Assembly: GCA_946965045.2 (NCBI GenBank)
Contig: OX337241.1
Coordinates: 744,001-808,000, forward strand
DNA: 64,000 nucleotides
Source: Epithemia pelagica
Lineage: Eukaryota; Bacillariophyta; Bacillariophyceae; Surirellales; Surirellaceae
Reading direction: 5' to 3'
Each line of letters starts with the position of its first letter. Position 1 is the first letter of the stretch. Below are positions 1 to 10,418 of this stretch, piece after piece. The position numbers and the translations under genes are program-made. The notes under the pieces were generated by a model that was given only the letters and a program-made list of their open reading frames with translations, was not told where the DNA came from and made no database searches.

Positions 1-3000
1 TGCTTCACGAATTCGTTTTTCTTTGCTCATTTCAGCACAAACTTCAGGTGTTTCCAATCCACCAGACAAGAGAGAGCGTTCATCCTCGTCCTCAGAAAGT
101 TCCTCAAAGTACGTCATACCAATGGACTGATCGTTTGTGACTAGCCCCTTCTCTGCATCTGCTTTCTTGTTGTACTCCACATAACTCTGAGTTGCATCCC
201 TCATGCCACTCATCTGAACAAGAGCAGTTTGTCTTGTAGAGAAATCCTTGGTGGCCGCTTTCTCCTTTGTGGATGAATCCATAGTTGTGCCTGCCTCGTT
301 CAATGTATCAGACGTCTCGGAGTTACCAATTCCAACGTAGTGTGATATTTGTTGTTTAGTATTTCGTTGCAATTCCAACTCTCTGGCGATAATCTCCCGC
401 TTAAGTGACCTGGTTAGAAAATCCATTGTCCTCATTTCATAATGCTTCTTCAGCATATTCGCCATAAGTTTATTCTGTTGAAACCACGTTCCTAACGAAA
501 AAATGCGTTCCTGGAACGCATTGGTGGACGGCTTTGTGAGCCATATCATTGCCATCACATACATAAGAGGGAATTCTGTCTTGTGATCGCTCCACCAGGC
601 CATGATATCGAAATACTTTGATATCTGACAATAATTCGAATTCAAACAGGCTTTTCGAAAAGCAGTCTTCTCCTGTTCGTTCCATTTTGGTGCCTCGTTT
701 GAATATTTCTCTGTTGGATAGTCTGCAATGACCTTGGCCCATTGCTTGTCAATATGGACCCCACACATTCGTTTAAAGGAATCGAAGGCTTCTGTGCAAG
801 CATTTTTTAATGCCACCAGAACCTCGGTTTCTGTGCCTCCCATAGAGGCCGCTCCAGTGATCTGGAGAAGGGCCTGTTCTTTGAGTTCTCTTGTTCTGCG
901 TATGGACTCAAAAACATCTTCTTCTTCATACCGTTCCTTCTTCTTTCGTGAAGATCCTGTGTTGCCTGGGTTGGTAGGGGGAGTTGCTGTAGTCTCTTTG
1001 GGTGGAGTAGTTGGTTCCCCCTGGGATTGCTGTCGTTGTTTTTCAAGTAGCGCGCCAAGAGGTGAAGCCTTAGCGTTGCTGAACTTGGACATCATGTCGT
1101 CTAAGAAAATACGACGAGCCTTCCTTACTTTTTCGGAATCGAATATGGCCAAAGACTGGAACATGTTGTCATAAATATTCGCCAACATAGGATTGCAGCA
1201 AACTGCTTTCAACGCATCCTCATCTGTATCCAAAAGATAGATGCAGTACTCATGCAGAATCCGGCGAATGAGCTTCTTGGGACCATCACCCAATTCATTG
1301 TAAGACACTCCAATTCGCAATGCGTTCAACTCACTCATGGGTGCAGATGCATCCCATTTCTCGTCTTCTTCAAGATCCGCCTCGTTGACTGGAACGCAGG
1401 AGACTTTGCTCATCCTCATTCGTTCAGTCTTGAAATGAGAGAGATAAATCTCCAGAAGCGTGGCCGAACTGGCGCCAGGTTCGTCGGTTTGGAGCTGTAG
1501 AGCAACAGCCTTCAGAGGACTGAGGATACCTTCATATTGGGCCAGAAGGTCCCATTCGTCTTGAGTAGGATATAGAGAAACAAAAGTAGGGTCACTGAGT
1601 TTTGATGTCAGGACATAAAGATCGAAAAACCATTTGTTCCGCAGTAAAGCTTGGATGAGAATGACACATCCACCAACACGGGTGTCGTTTGGCATGGGGA
1701 TTAAGATCAACGTGAACCCCAGTTCTTCGGCCTTCTTCTTGAGTTTCTCCCAACGATGAAATGCGTGCTTGCTAGTCACCCACCCAGCCAGTTTCTTGAA
1801 TTTTCCATACAGTTCACAAAATTCTGGAAAAGAATCGATAAGAACACCTTTCCTGAACCGTTGCACAAGCCCTGTGGCGTGCTTGAGGACCAATTCGGCC
1901 CGATGCATATCGCATCGGCCAACCTTGGCATGATCTCCGACAATGTATTTACCGGCAAGGACAGCAGCTGATGTATTGTCATTTACCGAAGCCACAAGGT
2001 CGTCTTGATTGAAACCGACAGACATGAGTAGGGAGTGTGTTAGGTTAGCCACATCCACGGCCGCATGGCCCTTAGTTTCAGCCAAGCCAATGGGGATTCG
2101 ATATACAACACTATTGCGTGGGTCAGCAAACATGAGAGTGACCCCAAGGACATCATGACGTCGCGCCTGCCAAATGTCGTGGCAGACCGTGGCAAACGCA
2201 ATCTCTTTGCCACATAGGGTCTTGTATTCTTCTCGGACGTTCCTTGCTAGAGAGGCAACAGTTGAGACATAGTCCTTGTATGAATCCATTCGAAGCTTGG
2301 TGACCTGGCGGCGGCTCATGACTTCGGCACGGGTGTCCTTTAGTTGGCCACCATTTTGAAAAGCATATCGGAGGAGTTCCCGGAACTGGGGTTTTTCCAC
2401 GGTATTGGCGGGGAGACAACAATCATTTACAAACTCGTATATGAGCTGTCTTAATTGTCCAACGGCTTCCTTGCGAGGAGATAGGTCGGATGTGAACCCT
2501 TTTAGTGTAGATTGGTTCAACTTCTCTTCACTTGACACTCCAAATACTTTTTCGTCGCCCCCATGATGCTTGTCAATGTGCTGCTTCACATTGGATGGCT
2601 TCTCATCGCTGCAGGTAATGCAACATTTAAACAAAGGGACATCGGGGTTTTTAAAACAGAGCGGACAGAGAACCATTCGGTGAGCAAGTAATTTGTACTT
2701 GGCCTTGTACTCCTTGTTGGAAAGTTCTCCTTCAACAACAATAGGGAGAGGATTCCCATCGGCATCGTATTCTTGGTCTTGTACGGGTGGTTCTCCCAAG
2801 AACTCACCCATGATATCATGGATTTTCGAAAAGCCTCGAAAAGAGGCTGGAAGATCCTTCAGGGTGCCATCCCATACCCACTTGAATAGGGCTTGCCAAT
2901 CAACATGGAGAACCCAATCCCAACGTTTCGAGGGGCTGTTGGAGAATAAGAGGTTAGGCTTCCCCTTGTGGACAGGGATAAGTTCTTTTTCAGACAGGAT

Positions 3001-3120
3001 GAATTCTTGTTTGGCATTGACTTGGTCTTCGATCTCCTCCTGAACGATTTTGTTTCTTGCAGAAACGGCTGCCGATTGCTTTGGAAGAGGAGTCTTCTTC
3101 TTCTTCGACGAAGGTGACAT
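1..3120 (-). CDS. hAT-family transposase, C-terminus beyond the window
   Basis: Reading leftwards from the ATG at 3120, the frame stays open for 1040 codons to base 1. The protein aligns along its length with the transposase of element 2. It has a BED-type zinc finger near residues 155-190 (CPLC, then further Cys and H-x4-H). The hAT core follows: CHDIWQ with the first Asp, NDNTSA with the second Asp, then a CDMHR block. The C-terminal dimerisation region carries the FQERIFS motif. hAT transposases cut and paste their element and make 8-bp target duplications. Unlike the element 2 copy, there is no frameshift: the matching stretch near 940 reads SSRKKKERYEEEDVF in one frame. The start was chosen because MSPSSKK matches the second Met of the other copy. 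This may be the functional source copy. Confidence 0.85.
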   Translation of the reverse strand, partial: MSPSSKKKKTPLPKQSAAVSARNKIVQEEIEDQVNAKQEFILSEKELIPVHKGKPNLLFSNSPSKRWDWVLHVDWQALFKWVWDGTLKDLPASFRGFSKIHDIMGEFLGEPPVQDQEYDADGNPLPIVVEGELSNKEYKAKYKLLAHRMVLCPLCFKNPDVPLFKCCITCSDEKPSNVKQHIDKHHGGDEKVFGVSSEEKLNQSTLKGFTSDLSPRKEAVGQLRQLIYEFVNDCCLPANTVEKPQFRELLRYAFQNGGQLKDTRAEVMSRRQVTKLRMDSYKDYVSTVASLARNVREEYKTLCGKEIAFATVCHDIWQARRHDVLGVTLMFADPRNSVVYRIPIGLAETKGHAAVDVANLTHSLLMSVGFNQDDLVASVNDNTSAAVLAGKYIVGDHAKVGRCDMHRAELVLKHATGLVQRFRKGVLIDSFPEFCELYGKFKKLAGWVTSKHAFHRWEKLKKKAEELGFTLILIPMPNDTRVGGCVILIQALLRNKWFFDLYVLTSKLSDPTFVSLYPTQDEWDLLAQYEGILSPLKAVALQLQTDEPGASSATLLEIYLSHFKTERMRMSKVSCVPVNEADLEEDEKWDASAPMSELNALRIGVSYNELGDGPKKLIRRILHEYCIYLLDTDEDALKAVCCNPMLANIYDNMFQSLAIFDSEKVRKARRIFLDDMMSKFSNAKASPLGALLEKQRQQSQGEPTTPPKETTATPPTNPGNTGSSRKKKERYEEEDVFESIRRTRELKEQALLQITGAASMGGTETEVLVALKNACTEAFDSFKRMCGVHIDKQWAKVIADYPTEKYSNEAPKWNEQEKTAFRKACLNSNYCQISKYFDIMAWWSDHKTEFPLMYVMAMIWLTKPSTNAFQERIFSLGTWFQQNKLMANMLKKHYEMRTMDFLTRSLKREIIARELELQRNTKQQISHYVGIGNSETSDTLNEAGTTMDSSTKEKAATKDFSTRQTALVQMSGMRDATQSYVEYNKKADAEKGLVTNDQSIGMTYFEELSEDEDERSLLSGGLETPEVCAEMSKEKRIREA

Positions 3121-3983
3121 GATTCTTGTTGTCAATAACTTCACCAACTAGTGATCAGGGATCGGTGGGAGAGTGAGTCTGATCCTGCGATGGAACTTTG
3201 GCTGATTGTTGAAGGTAAAGGTACGCAATCTTTGGAGGTGCAGTGACCATGTGATCCATTTCTCATCTGTTTGTTTTCAATAATAAGATTCGCAGAGGGG
3301 GGCAGTGTCTATCTTTGCGTCAGTTACTAAGGGTAAATACAGTGATTGCGGCGATGACACTATTAACTGACAAATGTCAGTAAATGATGTCATATTCGTA
3401 GGATGAGGATTAATTTGGTCAAGAACGGAGGCCAGACAATGAGGTCGTGAGGAATGTGGGGGGATATTACCCTACTAGAATGGTGGGTAATATCATTATA
3501 GAATATATGTGTATGGCGAGAGATATGAGGAATTAATTCTTAGAATAATTCATGGCAGGAAAAATGGGAGAATTAATTCGAAAAATATATGATATATAAG
3601 ACTGGTTCCATTGTGGGCACGGATATTTCAGAGGGGTCCCAATTTGAGTTCGTTACATAGATCAACTCGTCTTTGAATGCTCTTTCGATTGGTTCAATAT
3701 ATGCCTCGCCAAATTAAGATATACACTTTGAAATATTGGGCTAAAGTATGGCCGGCAAAATTTTAGTATTCAAAACCCTAATGTGAGATGTGCTAAAAGG
3801 TACGTAAAAACGGTACTGCAGTCGCGCACGTGAATGACAATAGGGGTATATCGCGCGCATACCGCGCAAAACTTTCAAGCTTGATTTCTCGGAAAGTGGA
3901 TTTTTCAAATATCCCTGGTGACGATGGAATCAGTCTTATATGAATTTAATGACCAAATTACGTCAGATCAGTTGAAATATGAA

Positions 3984-4003
3984 TAAGTAGCTTCACAACC
4001 CTG
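3984..4003. repeat. Right terminal inverted repeat of hAT element 1
   Basis: Read inward the sequence is CAGGGTTGTGAAGCTACTTA. A CAGGG start is typical of hAT termini. It shares 19 of 20 bases with the right end of element 2. Confidence 0.8.
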
Positions 4004-4085
4004 TTTATAGACTGCATGTCGTGGATAAGATGCAACTGCCGATGTCAATTTCCCTCAACTCTTCTATTCCCGGTTTCCGGGGTGT
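4004..4085. repeat. Left arm of a perfect 82-bp inverted repeat
   Basis: Bases 4004-4085 are the exact reverse complement of 11255-11336. The other arm covers the 5' leader and first codons of the TPR-like gene starting at 11305. This arm is therefore the start of a second, oppositely oriented copy of that gene. It is cut off at 4004, exactly where hAT element 1 begins. Confidence 0.9.
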
Positions 4086-4145
4086 GCTCGGTTTTTGGCT
4101 AGGCGCTCATCCCCAAAGGAGGTGCTATGGAGGCACTCATATGAC
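4086..4145. other. Short host sequence between the two hAT elements
   Basis: About 60 bp of non-transposon DNA separates the inverted-repeat arm from the target duplication of element 2. No gene is seen. If element 2 is removed, this joins 10933 onward. The inserted target lies inside a near-palindrome (atatgac at 4139-4145, gtcatat at 10943-10949). Confidence 0.7.
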
Positions 4146-4153
4146 CTAGATAT
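4146..4153. repeat. Left 8-bp target-site duplication (ctagatat)
   Basis: The sequence ctagatat lies directly outside the left terminus of element 2. It is repeated exactly at 10933-10940, directly outside the right terminus. Eight base pairs is the target duplication length of the hAT superfamily. Confidence 0.92.
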
Positions 4154-4173
4154 CAGGGTTGTGAAGTACCTTA
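4154..4173. repeat. Left terminal inverted repeat of element 2
   Basis: The sequence is CAGGGTTGTGAAGTACCTTA. It matches the inverted right end over the first 14 bases, then diverges at two positions within 20. Confidence 0.85.
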
Positions 4174-4595
4174 ACGACATATATGAATATAATTAGTGTA
4201 ATATATCCTGCGACCAAAAATAGTAGGATAAATTAATATCATATAATTCATATCTATCTACCTTTATGAATTTCATTTTTTCAAATATTCATTGCCTATA
4301 AAACCATTTTACTTCATTTCGGTTATATATTCATTTCTGAAAATCTAACGGAATTAATTTCTCTCATTAATTACTTCCTATAATTATGTCTTATTTCACT
4401 TTACTTAATTAAATGATGTGAATTAATTCTGCTCATTTTAGTAATTATATTCATTCCATTGTGTTTCACACACAATATCGCTATGGCTACGTGACTCGTG
4501 ACCGATCCAGTCATGTTACAGGACTGTAGGAGAGAACAGTACTTCCGAGGTGCTGCTTTTGCATCAACGCCTCACTTGTTGAACACCATGGCACC
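4174..4595. other. AT-rich left subterminal region of element 2
   Basis: This stretch is AT-rich, with many attaatt-type motifs, and has no gene. It probably holds transposase binding sites and the promoter of the glycosylase gene. That is inference from position only. Confidence 0.5.
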
Positions 4596-6497
4596 ATGGC
4601 ACTTGCTTCCCGTCCAAATGTTATTTTCGAATCGAAATGCTTTCCCCAATACCTCATGCATTGCAACCCTTCTTTATATACCATATTGATTGAATTGAAA
4701 GGCACACTTGCCTCGCAAAATCCTTCTGTCTCCCAAACATTACATGCCATTCAACGAAAAACCATACACTGGCTCATCCGTGTTGGTGGTCAAATCGAAT
4801 GTCCTCAACATGATACTGCCACACACAAATGCTGTATTCCCACTCTCTCTTTCCAAGATAAGCTCGACTTGATTTCCAGTATCATCCATCATACTCTTTT
4901 CCGAGGAACCCCCATCGCCAAGGACCCTTCCTTTCCTACTCAACACTATTGCATTGTGGATCAGCCCACTGCTTGCACGACCATCATTCTATCTCTTCGG
5001 TGCAATACACAATTTACAATTGTTGAAAACAATGCAATGACTGACTGTCTTCATTTCATAGAACACCAGCGCACGGTTTGTCCTACCACTTCTATCCATT
5101 CTCTTGTCACATCTTGGATGATCAGGAAGATGCCCCTTATTTGTGTCCGTCAAAGACCACAAGAAATGGATGGGTTCAATGTCCTTGATTTACCCATTTC
5201 TCCAAGAGATGAATGTTCACCTCAAACCGAGTTCTACATCCCCTCGACTGCAGCTCCTTTCCTTTCCTTGCTCGAGGATCATGCGAGCGCCACCACCTCT
5301 TGTGTCGCATCAAAAGAGGAAATAGAAATTGTTCATCCTAACCCTACACCAACTTGTCATGCAACAGGAATAACAAGTTATCAATCAGCTCTTCGATCTC
5401 CAACTCCTCCGCAACAACCAACCCACAGTCTTCAATCTTCATACGAGACTCCCCAACGGCCACAGGATCTGACCCACTCCGTATCAACTATGGCTGATGT
5501 TGCTACTCATTCACCCAAAAAGCAAAGAACCTTGAATCAAAACCTGTTTCCGGCTCATCGGTATTCAACTAGAGGTCAGAATGGTAAGATCACTGAATAC
5601 CTTCTGTCCATGTCACGGTCGAAGAAAACAATTCAGTATGTTGATGGCCAGACACAGAGACACATGCCCGGAGAAAAACCACTCCTCAAACAACACACAG
5701 AGACTCATGTACCACTTCCTGATTACGACAAACATCCAGAACTCAAACTGGAGCGGATTCTACAATTTTATTCCCTTCTAAACTTTTGGGAACCCTTGAA
5801 GAAGGACGGAATCGATGTTCCTCGCGATTCCTGGGAGGATTGGGTGGATTCATCTATTTCCCTAGATGACCCACAGGCCGACAGAGCTTTCATGTTCTTG
5901 ATGACAATCTGCATGAGCTCCAGTACCTCAGATGCTCAGCTCAGCACCATCATGCCGCGCGTGTTTTCATTTGGATTAACTTCTGCCACTGCCGTATCGG
6001 ATATTGCTTTTATGAATGCTTTCTGTTCCATCCTCTCTGAAGCAGGCCTTTTCTACAAAAACACTGAATGCATTCTCAATGCCGCTGATTACTTTATACA
6101 ACAATATAATGGCACGGTTCCCCCCAACATATCCATCGAAGAGCTCTCTACTTTGTATGGGATTGGGTATAAAACGGCTGCGATAGTGGTTGAAGCCTCT
6201 TTTGGTCGAACCGACGGAATTCCTTCGGACATCCATGTGATGCGATGGAGCAAGTATTTGGGCTGGACTGCAAGTACATCGAATGGCTATCATTGCTCTA
6301 AAGAATTGGAATCCTGGGTTCCCCGACATTTCTGGAATAGAGTCAATCCACTGCTTGGGTCACTCAGCCAAATGGCTGTGTCTTCTGAAGCACCCAAAGT
6401 TCGAGAGCTCCTTGTAGAGTACAAGCATATGTGCCCTGACTTCAAAGCCAAGGTATTGAGTCAATTCGACAGATATACTAAGAAGAGAAAGTCGTAG
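4596..6497 (+). CDS. Endonuclease III-like (HhH-GPD) DNA glycosylase inside hAT element 2
   Basis: A single-exon protein of 633 residues. Its C-terminal third aligns with the endonuclease III fold. LMTICMSSSTSD corresponds to the first core helix (LVAVILSAQTTD in E. coli Nth). AGLFYKNTECI matches IGLYNSKAENI. The helix-hairpin-helix is GIGYKTA, with K526 at the catalytic lysine position, and SDIHVMR carries the catalytic aspartate D545. The spacing of 19 residues is close to the 18 in Nth. The C-terminal four-cysteine iron-sulfur loop of Nth is absent, as in MBD4 and AlkA-type glycosylases. Residues 1-380 are not recognised and include a low-complexity Pro/Ser/Thr linker at about 250-330. The family removes damaged or modified bases, in plants also 5-methylcytosine; the substrate here is unknown. 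A nearby upstream in-frame choice is not available, so the ATG at 4596 is used. Confidence 0.8.
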   Translation: MALASRPNVIFESKCFPQYLMHCNPSLYTILIELKGTLASQNPSVSQTLHAIQRKTIHWLIRVGGQIECPQHDTATHKCCIPTLSFQDKLDLISSIIHHTLFRGTPIAKDPSFPTQHYCIVDQPTACTTIILSLRCNTQFTIVENNAMTDCLHFIEHQRTVCPTTSIHSLVTSWMIRKMPLICVRQRPQEMDGFNVLDLPISPRDECSPQTEFYIPSTAAPFLSLLEDHASATTSCVASKEEIEIVHPNPTPTCHATGITSYQSALRSPTPPQQPTHSLQSSYETPQRPQDLTHSVSTMADVATHSPKKQRTLNQNLFPAHRYSTRGQNGKITEYLLSMSRSKKTIQYVDGQTQRHMPGEKPLLKQHTETHVPLPDYDKHPELKLERILQFYSLLNFWEPLKKDGIDVPRDSWEDWVDSSISLDDPQADRAFMFLMTICMSSSTSDAQLSTIMPRVFSFGLTSATAVSDIAFMNAFCSILSEAGLFYKNTECILNAADYFIQQYNGTVPPNISIEELSTLYGIGYKTAAIVVEASFGRTDGIPSDIHVMRWSKYLGWTASTSNGYHCSKELESWVPRHFWNRVNPLLGSLSQMAVSSEAPKVRELLVEYKHMCPDFKAKVLSQFDRYTKKRKS

Positions 6498-6612
6498 TAG
6501 TTTTCCTTCTACTTTTTTAATGTAACGTCAATCCACGTAATACTAATTCTTGTTAATCTCTCTTTGTTCTTGTTAATCTCTCCTGTCGTCATTACATCAT
6601 CACCTTGGAGTC

Positions 6613-9600
6613 TTAATCTTCATGATGATCATTATCTTCATGATCATTCTCTTCTTCCGCATCTGAATCGGACTCTAACTCTTTCAAGACATCGACAATT
6701 TTGTCGTATTCGGACTTATCATTCACACCCTCATCTTCATCGTCCTCTGCATTGTATTCCCGATCATCCTTCGGTGCACCCTTTCTCTGTTTGACAAGTG
6801 TCCTAATGTCCCCTTGACGCCGACCACCTTTGTCTTGTTGTTTCTCATCTATCTTTGGAGCACACGGAGAACCCACCTGCAGTTTGTCTTGTCTCTTAGT
6901 TTTGGCTTTGCGAGGAGGAGACCTACGAGTTGGCAGGAGCTTTTGTTGTTTTGTTTTCTTACGAGAAGATCCAGTTCCACTGCCACTGCCCTTACGCTTG
7001 ACCCCAGTGGTGTCTTCTGCAATAGTGAGATTAATCGTGTCCTGCACTACCGCATCCTCCAGTCCTTTCAACTCATCATCAAATACCTTGTTCATGGCGG
7101 CGTCGCTATCTTCGTCATCATCGTTGTCACTCTCGTCCGCAGATGAGTGTGGTGCTGAATCGTCATCTGGATGTCTGTCAAACCGCACTACTTTCACAGT
7201 GTCCCATTCAATGGGTTTCTTTTTGCCTTCTTGGACCAACTTTGAAAGCCGTTGTGCATGTTGAACTCTTTTCTTTTTCGCCATTTCAGCCCGGGCTTCT
7301 GGTGTTTCTAAACTTCCAATAACCTGCTGCAAGTCATCTTCATCGCTATCGTCACTGAGGTCTTCAAAATATTGGAAGTGTACTGACGCATCATTAGTGA
7401 CACGATCCTTTTCGGCGTCTGCCTTCTTATTGTAGGCAATAAAGCCCTGAGTTGCATCTCTCATGCCACTCATTTGCACCAGGGCCATTTGTTCTGTTGA
7501 GACTTTTTCCTTGACAGGTGGCGTCTTGGTATTTACTGTCCTCCCTTGTTCTGAACCCTCTTGTGCAGTACCGGCTTCTTCCGAGATGCCGACTCCGACA
7601 TAATGGCTTTGAGGTTTGTCGGAGGCCATCTGAAGCTCCATCTCCCTCTTAACAATCTCTCGTTTAATAGACCGCGTAAGACAATCAATGCTTCTCATTT
7701 CAAAATGTTTTTTGAGCAGGTTAGCCATCAGCTTGTTCTGTTGGAACCACGTTCCCAAAGAAAAAATACGCTCTTGAAACGCATTAGTAGATGGTTTGGT
7801 CAACCAAATCATGGCCATGACGTACATCATAGGAAATTCTTTCTTGTGTGAATTCCACCAGGCCATGATATCGAAATATTTGCCAATCTGGCAATAGTTG
7901 CCGTTCCGACACGCTTTATGAAAGAAGGACTTTTGTTCATCGTTCCAATCTGGTTCCTCATTCTTGTACAGCTTAGTAGGATATTGGGCGATTACTTCGG
8001 CCCACTTTTTATCCACGTGAACACCACACATTCTTTTGAAAGCGTCAATCGACTCCTGACACGCGTTTTTCAAAGCTAATAAGACTTCAGTCTCTGAACC
8101 AGCCAGGGATGCAGCACCAGAGATCTGCAGAAGGGCCTGTTCCTTCAGTTCTCTGGTGCGACGCATCGATTCGAAGACGTCTTCTTCTTGATAGCGTTCT
8201 TTTTTTTGGATCCGGCTTTGGATCCTGCTTTGGATGCAATTGGAGGAGTCATTGGGTTGTCGGTTTTTTCGTCGGAGTCTTTGTCGGATGGTTTTTGTTG
8301 CTTGTGGATAAGAGCACCAATAGGACTAGCCGTCCCACTGCTAAACTTTTTCATCATGTCGTCCAAGAAAACTTGGCGGGCTTTGCGTACCTTCTCCGAG
8401 TCGAACGCAGCAAGAGATTGGAAGGTATCTTCGTAAATATCTGCCAACATAGGGTTGCAGCAGACTGCCTTCAAAGCATCTTCGTCCGTATCAAGAAGAT
8501 ACATACGGTACTCATGAAGAATGCGGCGAATGAGTTTCCTGGGTCCATCACCCAGCTCATGATACGCCACTCCGACGCGCAATGAGTTTAGTTCACTAAT
8601 GGTTGCAGAAGCATCCCATTTCTCGTCTTCTTCCAGATCAACTTCGTTCACCGGAATGCAGGCCACTTTGCTCATCCTCATGCGTTCTGTTTGGAAGTGC
8701 AAAAGGTAGATTTCCAACAGCGTTGCCGAACTAGCGCCTGGGTCGTCAGATTGCAACGAGAGTCCAACTGCCTTCAATGGGCTCAAGATGCCTTCGTATT
8801 GTGCTAGAAGTTCCCATTCATCTTCAGTTGGATAAAGCCGAACAAAAGTTGGGTCACTTGCTTTCGAAGGGAGGACATACAAGTCGAAGAACCATTTGTT
8901 GCGCAGAAATGCTTGAATCAGAATGATGCAGCCCATAACGCGAGTGTCGTTAGGAATGGGTAGTAAGATCAGATGGTATCCCAGTTCTTCTGCCTTTTTC
9001 TTAAGCTTTTCCCAACGATGAAAGGCATGCTTGCTTGTTACCCAACCACCCAGTTTTTTAAATTTTCCATATAGGTCGCAAAAGTCAGGGAAAGAGTCAA
9101 TGAGAACTCCTTTCCTATACCTTTCTACGAGTCCTGTAGCATGCTTGAGGACCAACTCGGCCCTATGCATATCACACCGACCTGCCTTGGAATGATCACC
9201 CACAATGTACTTGCCCGCCAGTACCGCGGCCGACGTATTGTCGTTAACCGAAGCAATTAGGTCGTCTTGGTTGAAACCAACAGACAGCAAGAGTGAGTGT
9301 GTCAGGTTGGCTACATCAGCGGCCGAATGCCCTTTGGTTTCGGCCAAACTAATAGGGATTCGGTAGACGACACTGTTTCTTGGGTCACTGAACATTAATG
9401 TGACTCCTAATACGTCATGCCGTCTTGCCTGCCAAATGTCATGGCATACCGTCGCGAAGGGTATTTCCTGACCGCATAGAGTCTTGTATTCTTCGCGAAC
9501 ATTTCTAGCAAGTGCAGCAACGGTCGACACGTAGTCCTTATAGGAATCGACACGCAACTTTGTCACTTGTCGCCTGCTCATCGCTTCGGCCCGGGTGTCC

Positions 9601-10394
9601 TTAAGCTGTCCCCCATTGTTGAATGCATATCGGAGCAATTCGCGAAATTGGGGCTTTTCGATGGTGCTCGCAGGCAAACAACAATCATTAACGAATTCGT
9701 AGATAAGTTGTTGCAATTGACCAATGGCTTTCTTTCGGGGAGAAACTTCTGCCGTGAAACCTTCAAGTGTTGTTTGGTTCAATTTGTCTTCGATCACAAC
9801 TCCAAATACTTTTTCATCGCCACCATGATGTTTATCTGTGTGCTGTTTCACATTGGAAGGCTTGTTATCACTGCAACTAATGCAACATTTCGCCAAAGGG
9901 ATGTCCGGGTTTTTGAAACAAAGTGGACAAATTACCATTCGATGAGAAAGTGGCTTGTACTTGTCCTTGTATTCCTTGTCAGAAAGTTCTCCTTCAGGAT
10001 CAATTGGAAGAGGATTTCCATCATTATCATATTCGGCTTCTTGTTGTGGGGGTACTCCAAGGTAATCCTCCATGAGGTCGTGGAGCTTCACAAACCCTTT
10101 GAAGGTAGCGGGAAGATCTCTGACTGTGCCGTCCCAAAGCCATTTGAAAAATGCCTGCCAATCAACATGGAGAACCCAATCCCAACGTTTTGAAGGACTG
10201 TTGGAAAATAGAAGTTTGGGTTTCCCTTGATGAAGAGGGATGAGCTCTTTTTCGGCAAGGATGCGTTCTTGTTTTGCTCGGACTTGATCTTCTATCTCTT
10301 CTTGGACGACTTTGTTACGGGCAGCAATCGCAGACGCCTTCATCTTGGGAGGAGGAGGCTTCTTTTTCGAAGGCTTTTTGGAGGTAGGCGACAT
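6613..10394 (-). CDS. hAT-family transposase of element 2, split by a -1 frameshift
   Basis: Two overlapping frames together match the single open frame of element 1. The first (10394 to 8145, or from 10418 if an upstream ATG is used) holds the BED finger. Numbered from 10418, that finger has C164/C167 and H193/H198. The hAT core has D327 in CHDIWQ, D393 in NDNTSA and a C415-x2-H418 block. The second frame (8166 to 6613) holds the dimerisation region (TNAFQERIFSLGTWFQQ) and a long acidic and basic tail. The switch falls at a run of eight A followed by G (about 8206-8214), so the downstream frame is -1. The zero-frame reading there is A AAA AAG, a known type of slippery heptamer. A one-base deletion or homopolymer read error is the simpler explanation. 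The product would bind the termini and move the element. Confidence 0.8.
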
Positions 10395-10418
10395 GGAAGT
10401 TGTTGTTGTCAAGATCAA

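Larger units (their letters stand above)
1..4003 (-). mobile_element. hAT element 1, right-hand part only
   Basis: The element contains the transposase gene reading leftwards, then about 880 bp of AT-rich subterminal DNA. It ends at 4003 with the inverted terminus CAGGGTTGTGAAGCTACTTA (read from the end inward). This terminus matches element 2's right end except for one base in the first 20. The subterminal DNA (about 3180-3460) is also clearly homologous to 10455-10730 of element 2. The expected 8-bp target duplication would be tttataga (4004-4011), but the left end lies outside the window, so it cannot be confirmed. Confidence 0.85.

Noticed and set aside
728-1174. 148-codon plus-strand frame
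   Set aside because: Antisense to the element 1 transposase, whose frame is supported by homology.
9567-10193. 208-codon plus-strand frame
   Set aside because: Antisense to the element 2 transposase; no domain.
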